From JBBQKF01 sp038326615 (GTDB lineage Bacteria; Bacillota; Clostridia; Saccharofermentanales; UBA5734), in NCBI GenBank assembly GCA_038326615.1, contig JBBQKF010000032.1:1-29443 (forward strand): 29,443 nucleotides of DNA, given 5' to 3'. Position numbers and translations under genes: made by a program. This document shows positions 8,121 through 17,656 of the stretch, one piece after another. How positions within the stretch are numbered: the first letter of the stretch is position 1; each line of letters opens with the position of its first letter. The notes under the pieces were generated by a model. That model saw nothing but the letters and a program-made list of their open reading frames with translations, had not been told where the DNA came from and did not search any database.

Positions 8121-9560
8121 TTATTGCATAACTACCATTTCTTCAATTGAGATTTCACATTTATCCGCAATCAAATTATGAATCCATTTCTTGCTCAAAA
8201 ATCTAAAAATTCCGAATATGCATTTGATTATCTCTTCAGTCTGTGATATCAAATAAACATATGGAAGTGGCCAGTGTAGATATAGTCCGGTATATATAGC
8301 AAGCGGCACAGAGATTAACCACAAAGGAATTGCCTCGAGTGCCAAAACAAAATGTGCATCACCTCCAGCTCTTAAAACCCCTATCAAATTTGTAAAATTA
8401 ATTGATCGAATGGTGAACATAGCAGCAGACATAATTATAAGAGTTCCCGCATAATCTTTAACTGCTGTTGACACATCATAAAGTGATAGAATCGGAGCTT
8501 TTACGGCAATCATTATAATGCCTATTAGAATGCCTACAACTGGCGCAATAATATTTGACCTTGCTCCATAAACATAGGCTATGTCTTTACGTCCTCTACC
8601 AATTTGTTTTCCAACAAGCACAGCACAAGCACTACCAAGGCCTAGCGACACAACAAAAGAAATCTTATCAAGTGTCTGAAGGATATTATAGGACGCAATT
8701 TCAACCGTACCCATTCTTCCGTAAACAACGGCAAATGCGGATGTGCCAAGAACCCATAAACTCTCGTTTGTGATTATTGGAAGGGCTACCTTAAGAATAG
8801 ATGCTACAAACTTGCGGTTCAGATTTTTAAAGTCTTTCCATCTACATGAAACTGCAAGATTTTTCCTATAAACCATCCCAACAATTAGCGTACATTCAAG
8901 GACTCTTGCGATAACCGTTGCGATTGCAGACCCTTTAACCCCAAGCATAGGAAAACCTAATTTGCCGTATATCAATAGATAATTCAAAACTGAGTTTACA
9001 ATCAGTGAAATAGCTGAAGATACCAATGGGAAAACTGCTTTCTCTATTGATCTTAATCCAACTGAGTAGACCATTGAAATTGCAGTGAGTGGATATCCGA
9101 TTGCCACAATTGATATGTAATCCACGCCAAGTTTGATAACTGCCGGGTCTTTCGTGAAGATTCCTATAAAAGTCTGAGGTGTCAGGAATATGCATGTCAT
9201 GAACACAATGCTGAAGCTAAAGCTAAAAATTATCCCCAGACTTATTGCTTGTTTTATATCGTCAAAAGCTTTCTTACCCCAGAACTGAGCAATAAAAACA
9301 GAAAGACTTGCATTAATCCCAAAAAGAACAAGTGCAAATATGAAAAATATTTGGTTTGAAATCCCAACAGCTGCAAGCGATTCTTTTCCTAACCCACCAA
9401 CCATAACGCTATCAATCATGTTTAGCATTGATCCTACCAGATTTTGAAGAATCACTGGAACTGCAATTACAATAAGGGATTTGTAAAAAAAGATATCAAG
9501 CTCAAAAATGTCCGATTTTTTCTTATCATCGTCTTTATCCTTAAATTTGCTAAAAAACAT
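8121..9560 (-). CDS. MATE family multidrug/Na+ antiporter
   Basis: The protein (479 residues from the chosen start) has the hydrophobic pattern of twelve membrane helices and the MATE hallmarks. These are AVPVILQNLVGSMLNMIDSVMVGGLG in the first helices, SLAAVGISNQIFF, and the repeated half beginning ALPIITNESLWVLGTSAF with KISFVVSLGLGSACAVLVGK. Such proteins export cationic drugs or metabolites using Na+ or H+ gradients; the substrate is unknown. I start at the ATG at 9560 because AAGGAGC lies directly before it; an ATG eight codons earlier would place that site inside the gene. The N-terminus has a Lys/Asp-rich cytoplasmic stretch (KFKDKDDDKKKSD). Its upstream gap (9585-9775) shows no clear regulator gene. 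Confidence 0.92.
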   Translation of the reverse strand: MFFSKFKDKDDDKKKSDIFELDIFFYKSLIVIAVPVILQNLVGSMLNMIDSVMVGGLGKESLAAVGISNQIFFIFALVLFGINASLSVFIAQFWGKKAFDDIKQAISLGIIFSFSFSIVFMTCIFLTPQTFIGIFTKDPAVIKLGVDYISIVAIGYPLTAISMVYSVGLRSIEKAVFPLVSSAISLIVNSVLNYLLIYGKLGFPMLGVKGSAIATVIARVLECTLIVGMVYRKNLAVSCRWKDFKNLNRKFVASILKVALPIITNESLWVLGTSAFAVVYGRMGTVEIASYNILQTLDKISFVVSLGLGSACAVLVGKQIGRGRKDIAYVYGARSNIIAPVVGILIGIIMIAVKAPILSLYDVSTAVKDYAGTLIIMSAAMFTIRSINFTNLIGVLRAGGDAHFVLALEAIPLWLISVPLAIYTGLYLHWPLPYVYLISQTEEIIKCIFGIFRFLSKKWIHNLIADKCEISIEEMVVMQ

Positions 9561-9774
9561 GTTTGCTCCTTGCTTTTTGGGCACTAATTCTAACTTCTAA
9601 CGAAAATTATCTAGATTTTCTAATTAATTTGCGTGTAATCTCATTAAGAATCGAATTTACTCAAAAAAATAGTGTTATCTAAACAAATATAAATATGGAA
9701 TATAAATACAATCTGGCCCGCCTGCTTTTATTTTCCTAATAAATAATAAAAATATTCGTGTTGCAATAATCATT

Positions 9775-9815
9775 AAAAAAGTTGCAAGCCCCCCAATTTA
9801 CAAGAGGTTGCAACT
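9775..9815 (-). terminator. Rho-independent terminator of the shorter RCC1 gene
   Basis: On the minus strand AGTTGCAA pairs with TTGCAACT across a 20-base loop and is followed by a run of Ts. It starts 25 bases past the stop at 9841. Confidence 0.7.
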
Positions 9816-9840
9816 CGTTTAGCCTCATAAAATAAATCAA

Positions 9841-12012
9841 TTATTTTTTAGGTTCTCCCGGTTTGCGAACTATGAAGTCATCATCGCCGTCATCATCTTC
9901 ATCCTGAGAATCAGCAATGCTATCTTGAAATTCATCCTCTTGACTGTCTTGTGTTAAATCTTCATCTCCAATTGAAATATTATTAAGTTTATCTTCATTT
10001 AAAGAATTATCGTCAGTGTTTCCATTTGTGTTTCCATTTGTGTTTCCATTTGTGTTTCCACTATTGTTTCCACTATCGCTTCCACTATTTTTATCGCTAA
10101 CGTTTTCGCTTATTTCTACTGATTCACCCATTTCTGCAAAATCGGATTCAATTTGACTATCTTCAAAATTCTGTTGATTCTTACCTTTAACTATTTTCAT
10201 ATCTTCATCTTCAACTAGCGAATCGTCAATAGGATTATTGACAACAACACGGCCTACCAGTTCAGCTGGTATGACTCCTTTAGATATGCTATGTGAGGTC
10301 AAATCACCTTGTGCAATTTCATCTTCTGGTGAAACTCTTACCGATTTTATCGGAGCATTATTATCGTTATCCATTCTTTTCCATACAAATATTATTGCAA
10401 CAATTGCAGCTCCAAGAACAAGTAATGCAATAACAATCAAAATAATATTAAATATTTTGGTTAGATTTGCCTTATTATCATCTCCTTGTGATGTTGGAGA
10501 TGATGATATAATTGACGATATTTGTGATGATGTGGGCTGCTCCGAAGTTTGCACTGTAGGTTCTGGAGAAGGGGAAATTCTGCTATCTTTTTTAGTTTGT
10601 ACAACAAACGTTGGTGTCATTTGTTCAAATCCGGTTTTCCCAAGAATTGACAAAGAAATTTTATAGTTAGTTGCAGGTTGTAACCCCTTTAGAGTAATTT
10701 GCGTCTGATCAAGGGGTAAAAGCTGTGTCTTGCCGACAGTCCCATCAGGCATTACATATGAAATCCTAAATCCAACTGAAAGTTCTGTGAAAAATTCTTT
10801 TGGGTTCCAAGTAATGGTCATACTTTGATCTGCTACTGCAGAAGCAGTAATCTTTGGTTTAGTAGTAAAAATCAATGATTGTTTTAAAATGACTTTTACT
10901 ACGTCCTTTCCATTGCCCCAGGAATAAATATCCCCTGTTTTATTCAATGCAAGATTGAGATTATCCCCACAGTCAATCTGGGCAATACTTCCTACATTAA
11001 TATCAAGCGGAACAGGAAGCAGGTAGTTACTATTAGTTTTTGAAGGGCCAAGTCTCTTCATAAGTGCATTTCCCCATCCATAAATTACTCCGGTATCTTT
11101 AACTATTATGGAATGCTCAGCACCTGATGATATTTGGAAAACATTAAAAATTGAAGTAATTAACTGGGCGGGTGAATTAAAAGAATCTATATCACTTCCA
11201 TGGCCCAAAACACCATTATTCGTGTTGTTTCCCCAACTATATAAGTACCCCGATGAAAGGAGAGCAAGTCCGAATTTGTTACCAGCGGAAATTGCTACTG
11301 CATTTTGAAGAAAATTGTTCTGCGGGATATCTGAAGATGAGGATGACGATGAGCCGGATATTGTTGATTCAAATGTCAGTGTATTGGTTACCGGAACTGG
11401 ATTTGCAGTTTTATAATCAACATTGTCAATTTGAAAAACATCACCATTTGAGCCAGCTCTTAAAATAAGAAACTCATTGCTTCCTGCTGAAATTTCCTTG
11501 ACATTATTCATGTCATACCCATAACTGTCTGTTATAACTTTTTGGTTCATCTTGTCGCTCCAGATGACCGCTGTGCCATTTTTAAGAATCGCCATGCACA
11601 TTTCACCGCCTGCAGCTATCTCAACTGCATTCTGAACTATCTCGTTTTTTCTTTCTACAGACCCATATCCCCAAACAATAACAGTCCCATCATCAAGAAG
11701 GACCAGGGATTGCCTGGAACCTGCCGCAACCGATTTAGCTTTTCCATTCCATGTACTGCTATATACCAATAAAGCATTTGCTCTGGAAACATTTGTTCCA
11801 TCGCCTAGCTGCATGTAATCGTTATCCCCATATGCCCAAACATTTCCGGCACTGTCAATTATAAGGGCATGTCCTTCGCCTACAGAAATCCTTGTATTAT
11901 AATTGCTTTTCTCAGTTGCAGCAGATGATGGCGTAATAATGATTGCTGGAATTATTATCATTATTATTGTAAGCATCGCAAATAATTTACTAAGTTGATT
12001 GTTTATTTTCAT
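9841..12012 (-). CDS. RCC1-repeat/FN3 surface protein with membrane anchor and acidic tail (723 aa)
   Basis: An N-terminal signal sequence (LFAMLTIIMIIIPAIII...SSAA) is followed by about six diverged RCC1 beta-propeller repeats. Telltale phrases are GHALIIDSAGNVWAYGDNDYM QLGDG, YLYSWGNNTNNGVLGHGS and GDIYSWGN. A fibronectin type III domain comes next (about 395-475, with MTITWNP and GLQPATNYKISL), then a Ser/Thr/Pro linker, one membrane helix (about 520-544) and a 179-residue tail. The tail is very rich in Asp, Glu, Asn and Ser, including a run of NGNT units. The expected topology is propeller outside and tail in the cytoplasm, which is inference. RCC1 propellers usually bind proteins; no enzymatic motif is visible. 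It is a paralogue of the next gene upstream, has its own promoter, an AGGAGAT ribosome binding site and a terminator. Exact function unknown. Confidence 0.85.
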   Translation of the reverse strand: MKINNQLSKLFAMLTIIMIIIPAIIITPSSAATEKSNYNTRISVGEGHALIIDSAGNVWAYGDNDYMQLGDGTNVSRANALLVYSSTWNGKAKSVAAGSRQSLVLLDDGTVIVWGYGSVERKNEIVQNAVEIAAGGEMCMAILKNGTAVIWSDKMNQKVITDSYGYDMNNVKEISAGSNEFLILRAGSNGDVFQIDNVDYKTANPVPVTNTLTFESTISGSSSSSSSDIPQNNFLQNAVAISAGNKFGLALLSSGYLYSWGNNTNNGVLGHGSDIDSFNSPAQLITSIFNVFQISSGAEHSIIVKDTGVIYGWGNALMKRLGPSKTNSNYLLPVPLDINVGSIAQIDCGDNLNLALNKTGDIYSWGNGKDVVKVILKQSLIFTTKPKITASAVADQSMTITWNPKEFFTELSVGFRISYVMPDGTVGKTQLLPLDQTQITLKGLQPATNYKISLSILGKTGFEQMTPTFVVQTKKDSRISPSPEPTVQTSEQPTSSQISSIISSSPTSQGDDNKANLTKIFNIILIVIALLVLGAAIVAIIFVWKRMDNDNNAPIKSVRVSPEDEIAQGDLTSHSISKGVIPAELVGRVVVNNPIDDSLVEDEDMKIVKGKNQQNFEDSQIESDFAEMGESVEISENVSDKNSGSDSGNNSGNTNGNTNGNTNGNTDDNSLNEDKLNNISIGDEDLTQDSQEDEFQDSIADSQDEDDDGDDDFIVRKPGEPKK
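10016..10060 (-). repeat. 12-bp coding tandem repeat encoding NGNT units
   Basis: The unit GTGTTTCCATTT (plus strand) is repeated about 3.7 times without change inside the tail of the RCC1 gene. The 12-bp period keeps frame, so copy-number change would lengthen or shorten the Asn/Gly/Thr stretch without breaking the protein. Confidence 0.85.
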
Positions 12013-12145
12013 TTATATCTCCTGTTCGATTTGATATTAAAATTAGTAATCGCGGCTATTTCGTATTTGTTTTGTAACACTAATTTCAGCTGCTTTTATT
12101 TGTTTTCTTCTGCTTTTTATCGCAAAGTAAAAGTTTAACTACTCC

Positions 12146-12175
12146 ATTATAAAACATAAACAGTCATTTACACAA
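12146..12175 (-). promoter_or_regulatory. Promoter of the shorter RCC1 gene
   Basis: TTGTGT and TATAAT separated by 18 bases on the minus strand, giving an untranslated leader of roughly 125 bases before the start at 12012. The two RCC1 genes are therefore probably separate transcripts. Confidence 0.55.
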
Positions 12176-12216
12176 GACTGCACGCTTATTATTTTATTTC
12201 AAAGCATCTTTACCGC

Positions 12217-14799
12217 TTATTTTCGTTTTCCTTTTTTGGCTCTAGCTGCCTTGCCACATTTACCGTTAACTTTCGTCTTACCATCATCATTGTATTTTGA
12301 TTTAGCATCATTATTGTCATTTGCCTTATTATCCACCACGGTATTTTGCTCTTTATTTTCTACTTCAATAATATTTTCAGCATCATCAAATCCGACAAAA
12401 TCAACTACATCATTTATGCTACCTTCCTCTTTCGAGTTTTCCAATTTTTCAACGTCATTTTCACCATCGCGTTTATCCCCTGGCTTTCTCTTTATCTCAG
12501 TTAAAATGCTTTTAAACAACTTTTTCCCCTGATGTCTTTTTCGGAAGGATATTGCAGAAATAGTAATGAAAAATACAAGAATAGCAGCTGTTATGCATAA
12601 AACAATTATCCACGAATAGTCTTTTGGTGGCAAAACTACCCCTGCTCCATATACGTAATCCACATTCCATGGCACTTCAAGAGGGACAATAGTTCCGTAA
12701 ATCTCGGGACTCCAAATCATTAGATCTGGATTGTTTTCAACCACTTCGGGTGTAACTTCTGTTATGCTCTCTGACAATGTTCCTTCTGAGAAAATGCTTG
12801 ATTCATCAGACGGAACTTGTGAAACATTTTGTTTAGAAGTTGAAACTTGTACTGATGATGAGGATGTTAATTTAGAGGATGTGGATTGTTTAAATGAAGT
12901 GGCCTGTTTTGAGGATGATGGCATTGAATTTGAAGAATTTATTGAAGCTGAAGTAGATGTGTTTACAGAAAAAGCAGACTCGTTAATGCTCATGGAGTTT
13001 TTGTCGGCTGTATATACAAATTCAAGAGGAGTTAGACTTCTGTTCCCAGAAACATCAATTGCCTTTGTACTAATAATTTGAGTTGTAATCATGTTAAAAT
13101 CCAAAATATTAATTTCGTTAACAGCACCTAATTTCAAAGTCTTAATTGCGTCGTTTTTGTCAATATAGGATATTTCATAACCTACAACTCTGATATTGTC
13201 TTTAGCATCAGGCCAGGAAAGTGACATGCTACTGTCGTTAACTGTCCCTTTAAGTTTTGCTCCAATTACCCATTCAGGAGAAATTGCATCTGGAATTACT
13301 ACACCAATTGGTGTTTTGGAATCAATAATAGAAACATTTCCCAATTGTCCTTTATTTGCTCTTCCGACGGTTCCCACAAACCCTTTAACACTAAGAAAAA
13401 CTGCATGGTATCCACCAATCGCGATTGATTGAAATGGTAAAAATGTATTGCCTGTCCACCCGTTTGATGTTGCAATCATAGCAACTGGAGTGTTCTGATT
13501 TGGTAGTTCTCCTATCCCTAATTGCCCATATGTATTGTTGCCCCATACATAAATAGAATCAAGCCTTTTTCCTTTTTTGATAACAGGAACAGTAATTACT
13601 GAATCTGTATATCCTGCTTCAATCAAAGAAATTTTGTCATTTTCTTCGTTTAAGTCATCGGTAAGATCAATTCTGGTAGGGCGACCAACGAATTTGCTAT
13701 TTTGTAGAAGAGAACCTAATCCGAGTTGACCATCGGAATCGCTCCCCCAGACATAAAGATTCTGATATGGTTCTTTTTTTAATGAGGCAGGTGGTGAAAC
13801 TTCACTCATGGCAAGATTATGAGAAAATCCAGCTGAAATTTTGACAATGTCCTTTAATCCATCTATTTTTTTGGGGAGACCTCTCGAAGTCTGTGATCCA
13901 TCCCCTAATTGTCCCTCTTTATTACTTCCCCAGGAATATACTTCACCTTTAGAATTTAGATACAGAGAATGATTTCCCCCCGCTGATATTGCTACCGCAT
14001 CTGCTTCAACAACCAGTTGAGGTGCCAGAACTCTTTTACCTAATGTGTTTCCTGCTTTATCTGTTATGTTTTCAGATAAAACATCCCCAACCTGAAATTC
14101 ATTATTGCTCCCCCAAGCATAGACTTGCCCGTCAATACTGAGTGCAAGCGAATGAAATCCTCCTGCGGATATTTCTTTCATTGGTGGTATTGAATCTATT
14201 CGCTCTGGCTTTGAACTGAAGTTTGCACTTCCATTACCAAGTTGTCCGAAAGTATTCCTTCCCCAAGCATAAACATTCCCATCTTTAGACAAGGCTAATG
14301 TATGGTATGCTCCAGCCTGTACCATAACAATGTCAACGAGATCGGGTACAAGAACTGGTGATTCTTCATTTTCGATAGTGCCTATGCCTAGTTGTCCGTA
14401 TGAATTATCGCCCCAGCAATAAACTTGTCCATCTTCATTTAACAAAACTGTATGATAAAGGCCTGCGCTAACCACACCTTTGCGATATTGTGAAGCAAAA
14501 CCTTGGTCAATCGGACCATCCGGACCAGGATCAGGAATTACTTCGTCTGCTTGTGACAATCCGGATTTTGCTGGATTTGATGAAGCGGCGTTAGATAATA
14601 TATTTGATGATGTTTTAGAAATTGAAGATTTCGAGGCAACTGCTTTATAATTAGATGCCTTGGAAGTATATGTCGGTGTTGCCGCTGCAGCAAAAAGCCG
14701 TGCATAGCTTAAAACGCTAAGCGCTAGCATTGCTGCCAAAATTCCAGCTAATATTCTTATAAATATATTTTTTACAAATTTTTTCTTTTTGTTATCCAT
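12217..14799 (-). CDS. RCC1-repeat/FN3 surface protein with membrane anchor and charged tail (860 aa)
   Basis: A basic start and signal sequence (KNIFIRILAGILAAMLALSV) precede about seven well-formed RCC1 repeats. Examples are GLYHTVLLNEDGQVYCWGDN, GAYHTLALSKDGNVYAWGRN and GNHSLYLNSKGEVYSWGSN, each followed by a GQLG-type turn. A fibronectin III-like domain (SSMSLSWPDAKDN..VVGYEISYID) follows, then a Ser/Thr/Gln-rich linker and one membrane helix (about 727-752). The 108-residue tail is highly charged, acidic in the middle and ending in KAARAKKGKRK. Architecture and order match the neighbouring 723-residue protein, so the pair arose by duplication. GGAGG lies five bases before the ATG at 14799. 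The propeller should face outward. A role as a surface adhesin or receptor is inference, and no cell-wall sorting motif is present. Confidence 0.87.
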   Translation of the reverse strand: MDNKKKKFVKNIFIRILAGILAAMLALSVLSYARLFAAAATPTYTSKASNYKAVASKSSISKTSSNILSNAASSNPAKSGLSQADEVIPDPGPDGPIDQGFASQYRKGVVSAGLYHTVLLNEDGQVYCWGDNSYGQLGIGTIENEESPVLVPDLVDIVMVQAGAYHTLALSKDGNVYAWGRNTFGQLGNGSANFSSKPERIDSIPPMKEISAGGFHSLALSIDGQVYAWGSNNEFQVGDVLSENITDKAGNTLGKRVLAPQLVVEADAVAISAGGNHSLYLNSKGEVYSWGSNKEGQLGDGSQTSRGLPKKIDGLKDIVKISAGFSHNLAMSEVSPPASLKKEPYQNLYVWGSDSDGQLGLGSLLQNSKFVGRPTRIDLTDDLNEENDKISLIEAGYTDSVITVPVIKKGKRLDSIYVWGNNTYGQLGIGELPNQNTPVAMIATSNGWTGNTFLPFQSIAIGGYHAVFLSVKGFVGTVGRANKGQLGNVSIIDSKTPIGVVIPDAISPEWVIGAKLKGTVNDSSMSLSWPDAKDNIRVVGYEISYIDKNDAIKTLKLGAVNEINILDFNMITTQIISTKAIDVSGNRSLTPLEFVYTADKNSMSINESAFSVNTSTSASINSSNSMPSSSKQATSFKQSTSSKLTSSSSVQVSTSKQNVSQVPSDESSIFSEGTLSESITEVTPEVVENNPDLMIWSPEIYGTIVPLEVPWNVDYVYGAGVVLPPKDYSWIIVLCITAAILVFFITISAISFRKRHQGKKLFKSILTEIKRKPGDKRDGENDVEKLENSKEEGSINDVVDFVGFDDAENIIEVENKEQNTVVDNKANDNNDAKSKYNDDGKTKVNGKCGKAARAKKGKRK

Positions 14800-14947
14800 A
14801 TAGCCTCCGGTTTATATCAAACCAATTGATTCAATTTAAGAATTCCGTTTAACAGCGCTTCCTAACATTCTAATTTCCCTTATTTCTTAAAAGAAAATGC
14901 TTCATCTAATATTACTTTTTTGCTTTTTTAAACACACAATGGAATAT

Positions 14948-14977
14948 ATAATACCACGATTTAGTATAAGTATGCAA
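14948..14977 (-). promoter_or_regulatory. Promoter of the longer RCC1 gene
   Basis: TTGCAT and TATTAT separated by 18 bases on the minus strand, about 150 bases upstream of the start at 14799. The gap 14800-15024 holds nothing else I recognise. Confidence 0.5.
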
Positions 14978-15024
14978 ACTGGTGCCTTGTAACTTACTAA
15001 TTTGAACATTTATTGAGAGAGCGC

Positions 15025-16431
15025 TTATATATTCTGTAATGACGGAAATCTTAAAATAAATTTAGCTCCTGATTCGGTATTGCTAGCTTCGATGCTTCCA
15101 GACATTGCTTGTGCGGAAGATTTTGCTATTGCAAGGCCAAGCCCAAACTGACCATTTTTGCCTTTAAAAAATCTATCAAATATGTAAGGGAGATCTTCTT
15201 CTGGAATTCCATCACCATCATCCTGCACAGTTATTTTAATCTCTCTGGCTTCATTTTCTAGACTTATAGTAACTCTTTCTTTTGCGTATCTTATTGCATT
15301 ACTGGCAGCATTCATAAAACACTGTGTAAACAAAGATTCGTTGTAACCCATCGTTAAAATATCAGGAGTTTCCTTATAAATAATTGTTTTTTTGCTTTTA
15401 ATAGCAATCCCTTCACAGCGGCTTATATATTCTTTCATGATGTCATTAATTATTACATCTTCTAAATCCGTTCCATAGTTTTGATTTTCAATCCTGGATA
15501 ATACGAGCAACTCACTTACGAGTCTGTCTAGCTTTTGACTTTCTTCTTTAATGATTATACCAGCATTTTTTACATCTGGGAAAAGACCGTTTTCGATTCC
15601 TTCTGCATACCCCTGAATTGACATTAATGGAGTCTTAAGTTCGTGCGATGCATTCTGAAGAAAGCTCTTTTGGGCTTTATCATATAGCTCAATACGGTTT
15701 GCCATTGAAAGTATGTTGTCAGACAATTGTTTTATTTCTTCAATATCTGTTTGATGTTCAAGAACAAATTTCTTTCGCTCACCAATTTTAATAGTTGCAT
15801 CGCAAAGTTCTCTAACAGGTTTTTGAACGCCTTCAGCTATTCTGAAAGCAAGTAAAGTTCCAAGCAAAATACCAAAAATCATCGTCAGTACAAGGACAAG
15901 ATTGATGGTCATAAACATAGGGTCTGATACATCCATTGAAGAAATAAATACGATATAAGGAATGTTATCAATAGGTAATTGAGTTAGTCTGTAGCCCATC
16001 AGACTATATTTTTTGCCATATAAATCAATCTCAGCTACCTTAACAACGTTAAGTGAAGGTAAAATTTCCCTTGCTTTTCCAATCAAATCAGAATTAAGAA
16101 AAGTGTTTTGATAATCAATTGGGTAAATCATTTCTCCGGTGTCTTTAAACATGAGTAATTCTGTATTCAACGCAATTTTTGATGTACGCAGTATCTTGTT
16201 CAGTTCCGCAATCGCCTGATCAATTTTAGTCTTATCTGTTTCATAAATCGTCTGGGAAAGTTCGTTTCTAATTAGAACCTGAGTTGTCGTAACCGTATTT
16301 TTAAGTTGCATTGTTATGCCGTTACTCACATAATTTCGAAAATAAATATTAAAAATCAACAAAGTAATGAGTGGAGTTATTGTAAGAATTATCATAAATG
16401 GAACTACTATTTTTCTTTTAATGCTTTTCAC
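15025..16431 (-). CDS. Sensor histidine kinase, two-pass membrane type
   Basis: This 468-residue kinase has a first membrane helix (about 10-31) and an extracytoplasmic sensor domain of roughly 140 residues with no recognisable fold name. A second helix (about 174-198) and a HAMP linker (IAEGVQKPVRELCDATIKIG) follow. The dimerisation domain carries the phosphorylated His263 in NASHELKTPL. The ATPase domain shows an N box NAASNAIRYAKE, G1 DDGDGIPEEDLPYIFDRFF and G2 GLGLAIAKS. The GTG start overlaps the regulator's TGA (GTGA), with GGAGG ten bases upstream, so the pair is translationally coupled. It senses an envelope signal of unknown nature. The adjoining RCC1 surface proteins are plausible but unproven targets. 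Confidence 0.94.
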   Translation of the reverse strand: MKSIKRKIVVPFMIILTITPLITLLIFNIYFRNYVSNGITMQLKNTVTTTQVLIRNELSQTIYETDKTKIDQAIAELNKILRTSKIALNTELLMFKDTGEMIYPIDYQNTFLNSDLIGKAREILPSLNVVKVAEIDLYGKKYSLMGYRLTQLPIDNIPYIVFISSMDVSDPMFMTINLVLVLTMIFGILLGTLLAFRIAEGVQKPVRELCDATIKIGERKKFVLEHQTDIEEIKQLSDNILSMANRIELYDKAQKSFLQNASHELKTPLMSIQGYAEGIENGLFPDVKNAGIIIKEESQKLDRLVSELLVLSRIENQNYGTDLEDVIINDIMKEYISRCEGIAIKSKKTIIYKETPDILTMGYNESLFTQCFMNAASNAIRYAKERVTISLENEAREIKITVQDDGDGIPEEDLPYIFDRFFKGKNGQFGLGLAIAKSSAQAMSGSIEASNTESGAKFILRFPSLQNI

Positions 16432-17120
16432 AAAACTATTTCCTCCAATTTAAACCCAAACCCCCATACTGACTCTATTTTGGCAGTAGACCCCGCAAGC
16501 AAAAGCTTCTTTCGAAGTCTCTTTATAACATCATCAGCCGCTCTCGTATCCGCATCATAATCGAATTTCCAGACATTTTTCAATAATTCTTCTCGGGAAA
16601 TCGCTCTTGAGTAGTTTGAAATGAAATATATCATTAATGTAAATTCTGTAGGACTAAGATCTACTTTTTTGCCGTCTACCTTGAAGTCTCTTGATTTCAT
16701 CTCCATTTCAATATTTGCAAATGCATATGTCTGATCTGTTGTTTCTCCAAAATCCATAGTAAGTCTACGAAACAAAGCCTTAACTCTTGCGACAAGCTCC
16801 ATTGGTGAAAACGGTTTCGTTAAATAATCGTCTGATCCAAGCGATATTCCTGTAATTTTGTCCATCTCGCTGTCGCGCGCGGATACTATTATTATAGGCA
16901 CTTTGCTTTCTTGTCTAAGCATTGAAGATAAAATAAAGCCATCGGTTCCAGGCATAGTAACGTCAAGAATTATAAGATCGCATGGATCTTTATGAAAGCA
17001 GTCCACTAGTTCATCACCTGTTGGAAACGTTTTTACCTCGTAACCTTCATTAGTCAAAAAGTAGAAAATCAAATCTCTGATGTTTTTTTCATCGTCCGCA
17101 ATATATATTTTCTTTCCCAT
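16428..17120 (-). CDS. OmpR/PhoB-family response regulator
   Basis: This 230-residue regulator has a receiver domain with the acidic pocket IADDEKN (Asp9, Asp10), the phosphoacceptor Asp53 in ILDVTMPG, the switch Ser80 and Lys102 in LTKPFSP. A winged-helix DNA-binding domain follows (about 130-228), with LSPTEFTLMIYFISNYSRAISREELLKNVW and DDVIKRLRKKL. It is the partner of the kinase that directly follows and overlaps it. It acts as a transcription factor after phosphorylation; its targets cannot be read from the sequence. The ATG at 17120 is preceded by AAAGAGG. A 27-bp direct repeat (17185-17238) lies 65-120 bases upstream. Confidence 0.95.
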   Translation of the reverse strand: MGKKIYIADDEKNIRDLIFYFLTNEGYEVKTFPTGDELVDCFHKDPCDLIILDVTMPGTDGFILSSMLRQESKVPIIIVSARDSEMDKITGISLGSDDYLTKPFSPMELVARVKALFRRLTMDFGETTDQTYAFANIEMEMKSRDFKVDGKKVDLSPTEFTLMIYFISNYSRAISREELLKNVWKFDYDADTRAADDVIKRLRKKLLLAGSTAKIESVWGFGFKLEEIVL

Positions 17121-17184
17121 AAACGCCTCTTTCTTTAATTAGTAGCAGTATAAGGATTAGTATTAGTATTTACCATTTCTTAAT

Positions 17185-17238
17185 TGATGCAAATTAAATT
17201 CAATATACTTATGACGCAAATTAAATTTCAAATACTAT
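17185..17238. repeat. Two-copy direct repeat (27 bp) upstream of the response regulator
   Basis: GCAAATTAAATT followed by CAATATACTT or a near copy occurs twice, 27 bases apart. It could be an operator for autoregulation or just another local duplication. The 27-bp spacing is not the 10-11 bp typical of OmpR-family sites. Confidence 0.55.
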
Positions 17239-17348
17239 GAAAATATAAAGAACCGTCGGGCTGACGGGAATCGCTTGGTAATAATGCGAACATTAGTTTG
17301 TACTTCCCAAGAAACTCCAACCTCTACAGGTGGCGAGAGTAGGTCACG
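17232..17348 (+). mobile_element. Solo IS200/IS605-type right end, omegaRNA-like, no tnpB
   Basis: This 117-bp segment matches the reverse complement of 21057-21173 with about 107 identities. At that second site the element lies directly downstream of a tnpB remnant, which is where IS605-family elements encode their TnpB guide RNA (omegaRNA/reRNA). Shared structural parts are the hairpin CCGTC-GGGCT-GACGG, a longer-range pairing CTTGG with CCAAG and an imperfect 3' hairpin starting CTCC. The homology begins exactly at ATACTATG and ends at GTCACG. No TnpB-like reading frame lies upstream here, so it is a solo end or a non-autonomous relic. The bases after 17348 would be the guide if the RNA were made. 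The rest of the 17121-17656 gap shows no gene. Confidence 0.7.
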
Positions 17349-17656
17349 TATTTATTATTTGTACAAAGATGCAATCTGAACTTTCAATTAATTTTGTATT
17401 TCTTAAATACCGAAATTAGAATACTAATGAGTTGATTGCTGATAAGATTGTCATTAACATTATTTATGAAGACTGTTATAAATAACGCTAATTAGAATTG
17501 TACTAAATCTATTATACTGTCTATCCCTATCAATGTCATTATCATAATATACTATTTTTACTGCTATTGAACACTTGCCACTATTTTGCCACAGAATTTC
17601 CGTTGTTTTTCATGGTTCATGTGATGTATGATGGTTTCACAAGGAGGTGATGTTGA

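Noticed and set aside
10238..10666. 142-residue plus-strand open frame
   Set aside because: Antisense to the RCC1 gene tail; composition reflects the Ser/Thr/Asp coding on the other strand.
12731..13081. 116-residue acidic plus-strand open frame
   Set aside because: Antisense to the Ser/Thr-rich linker of the longer RCC1 protein; no ribosome binding site or promoter.
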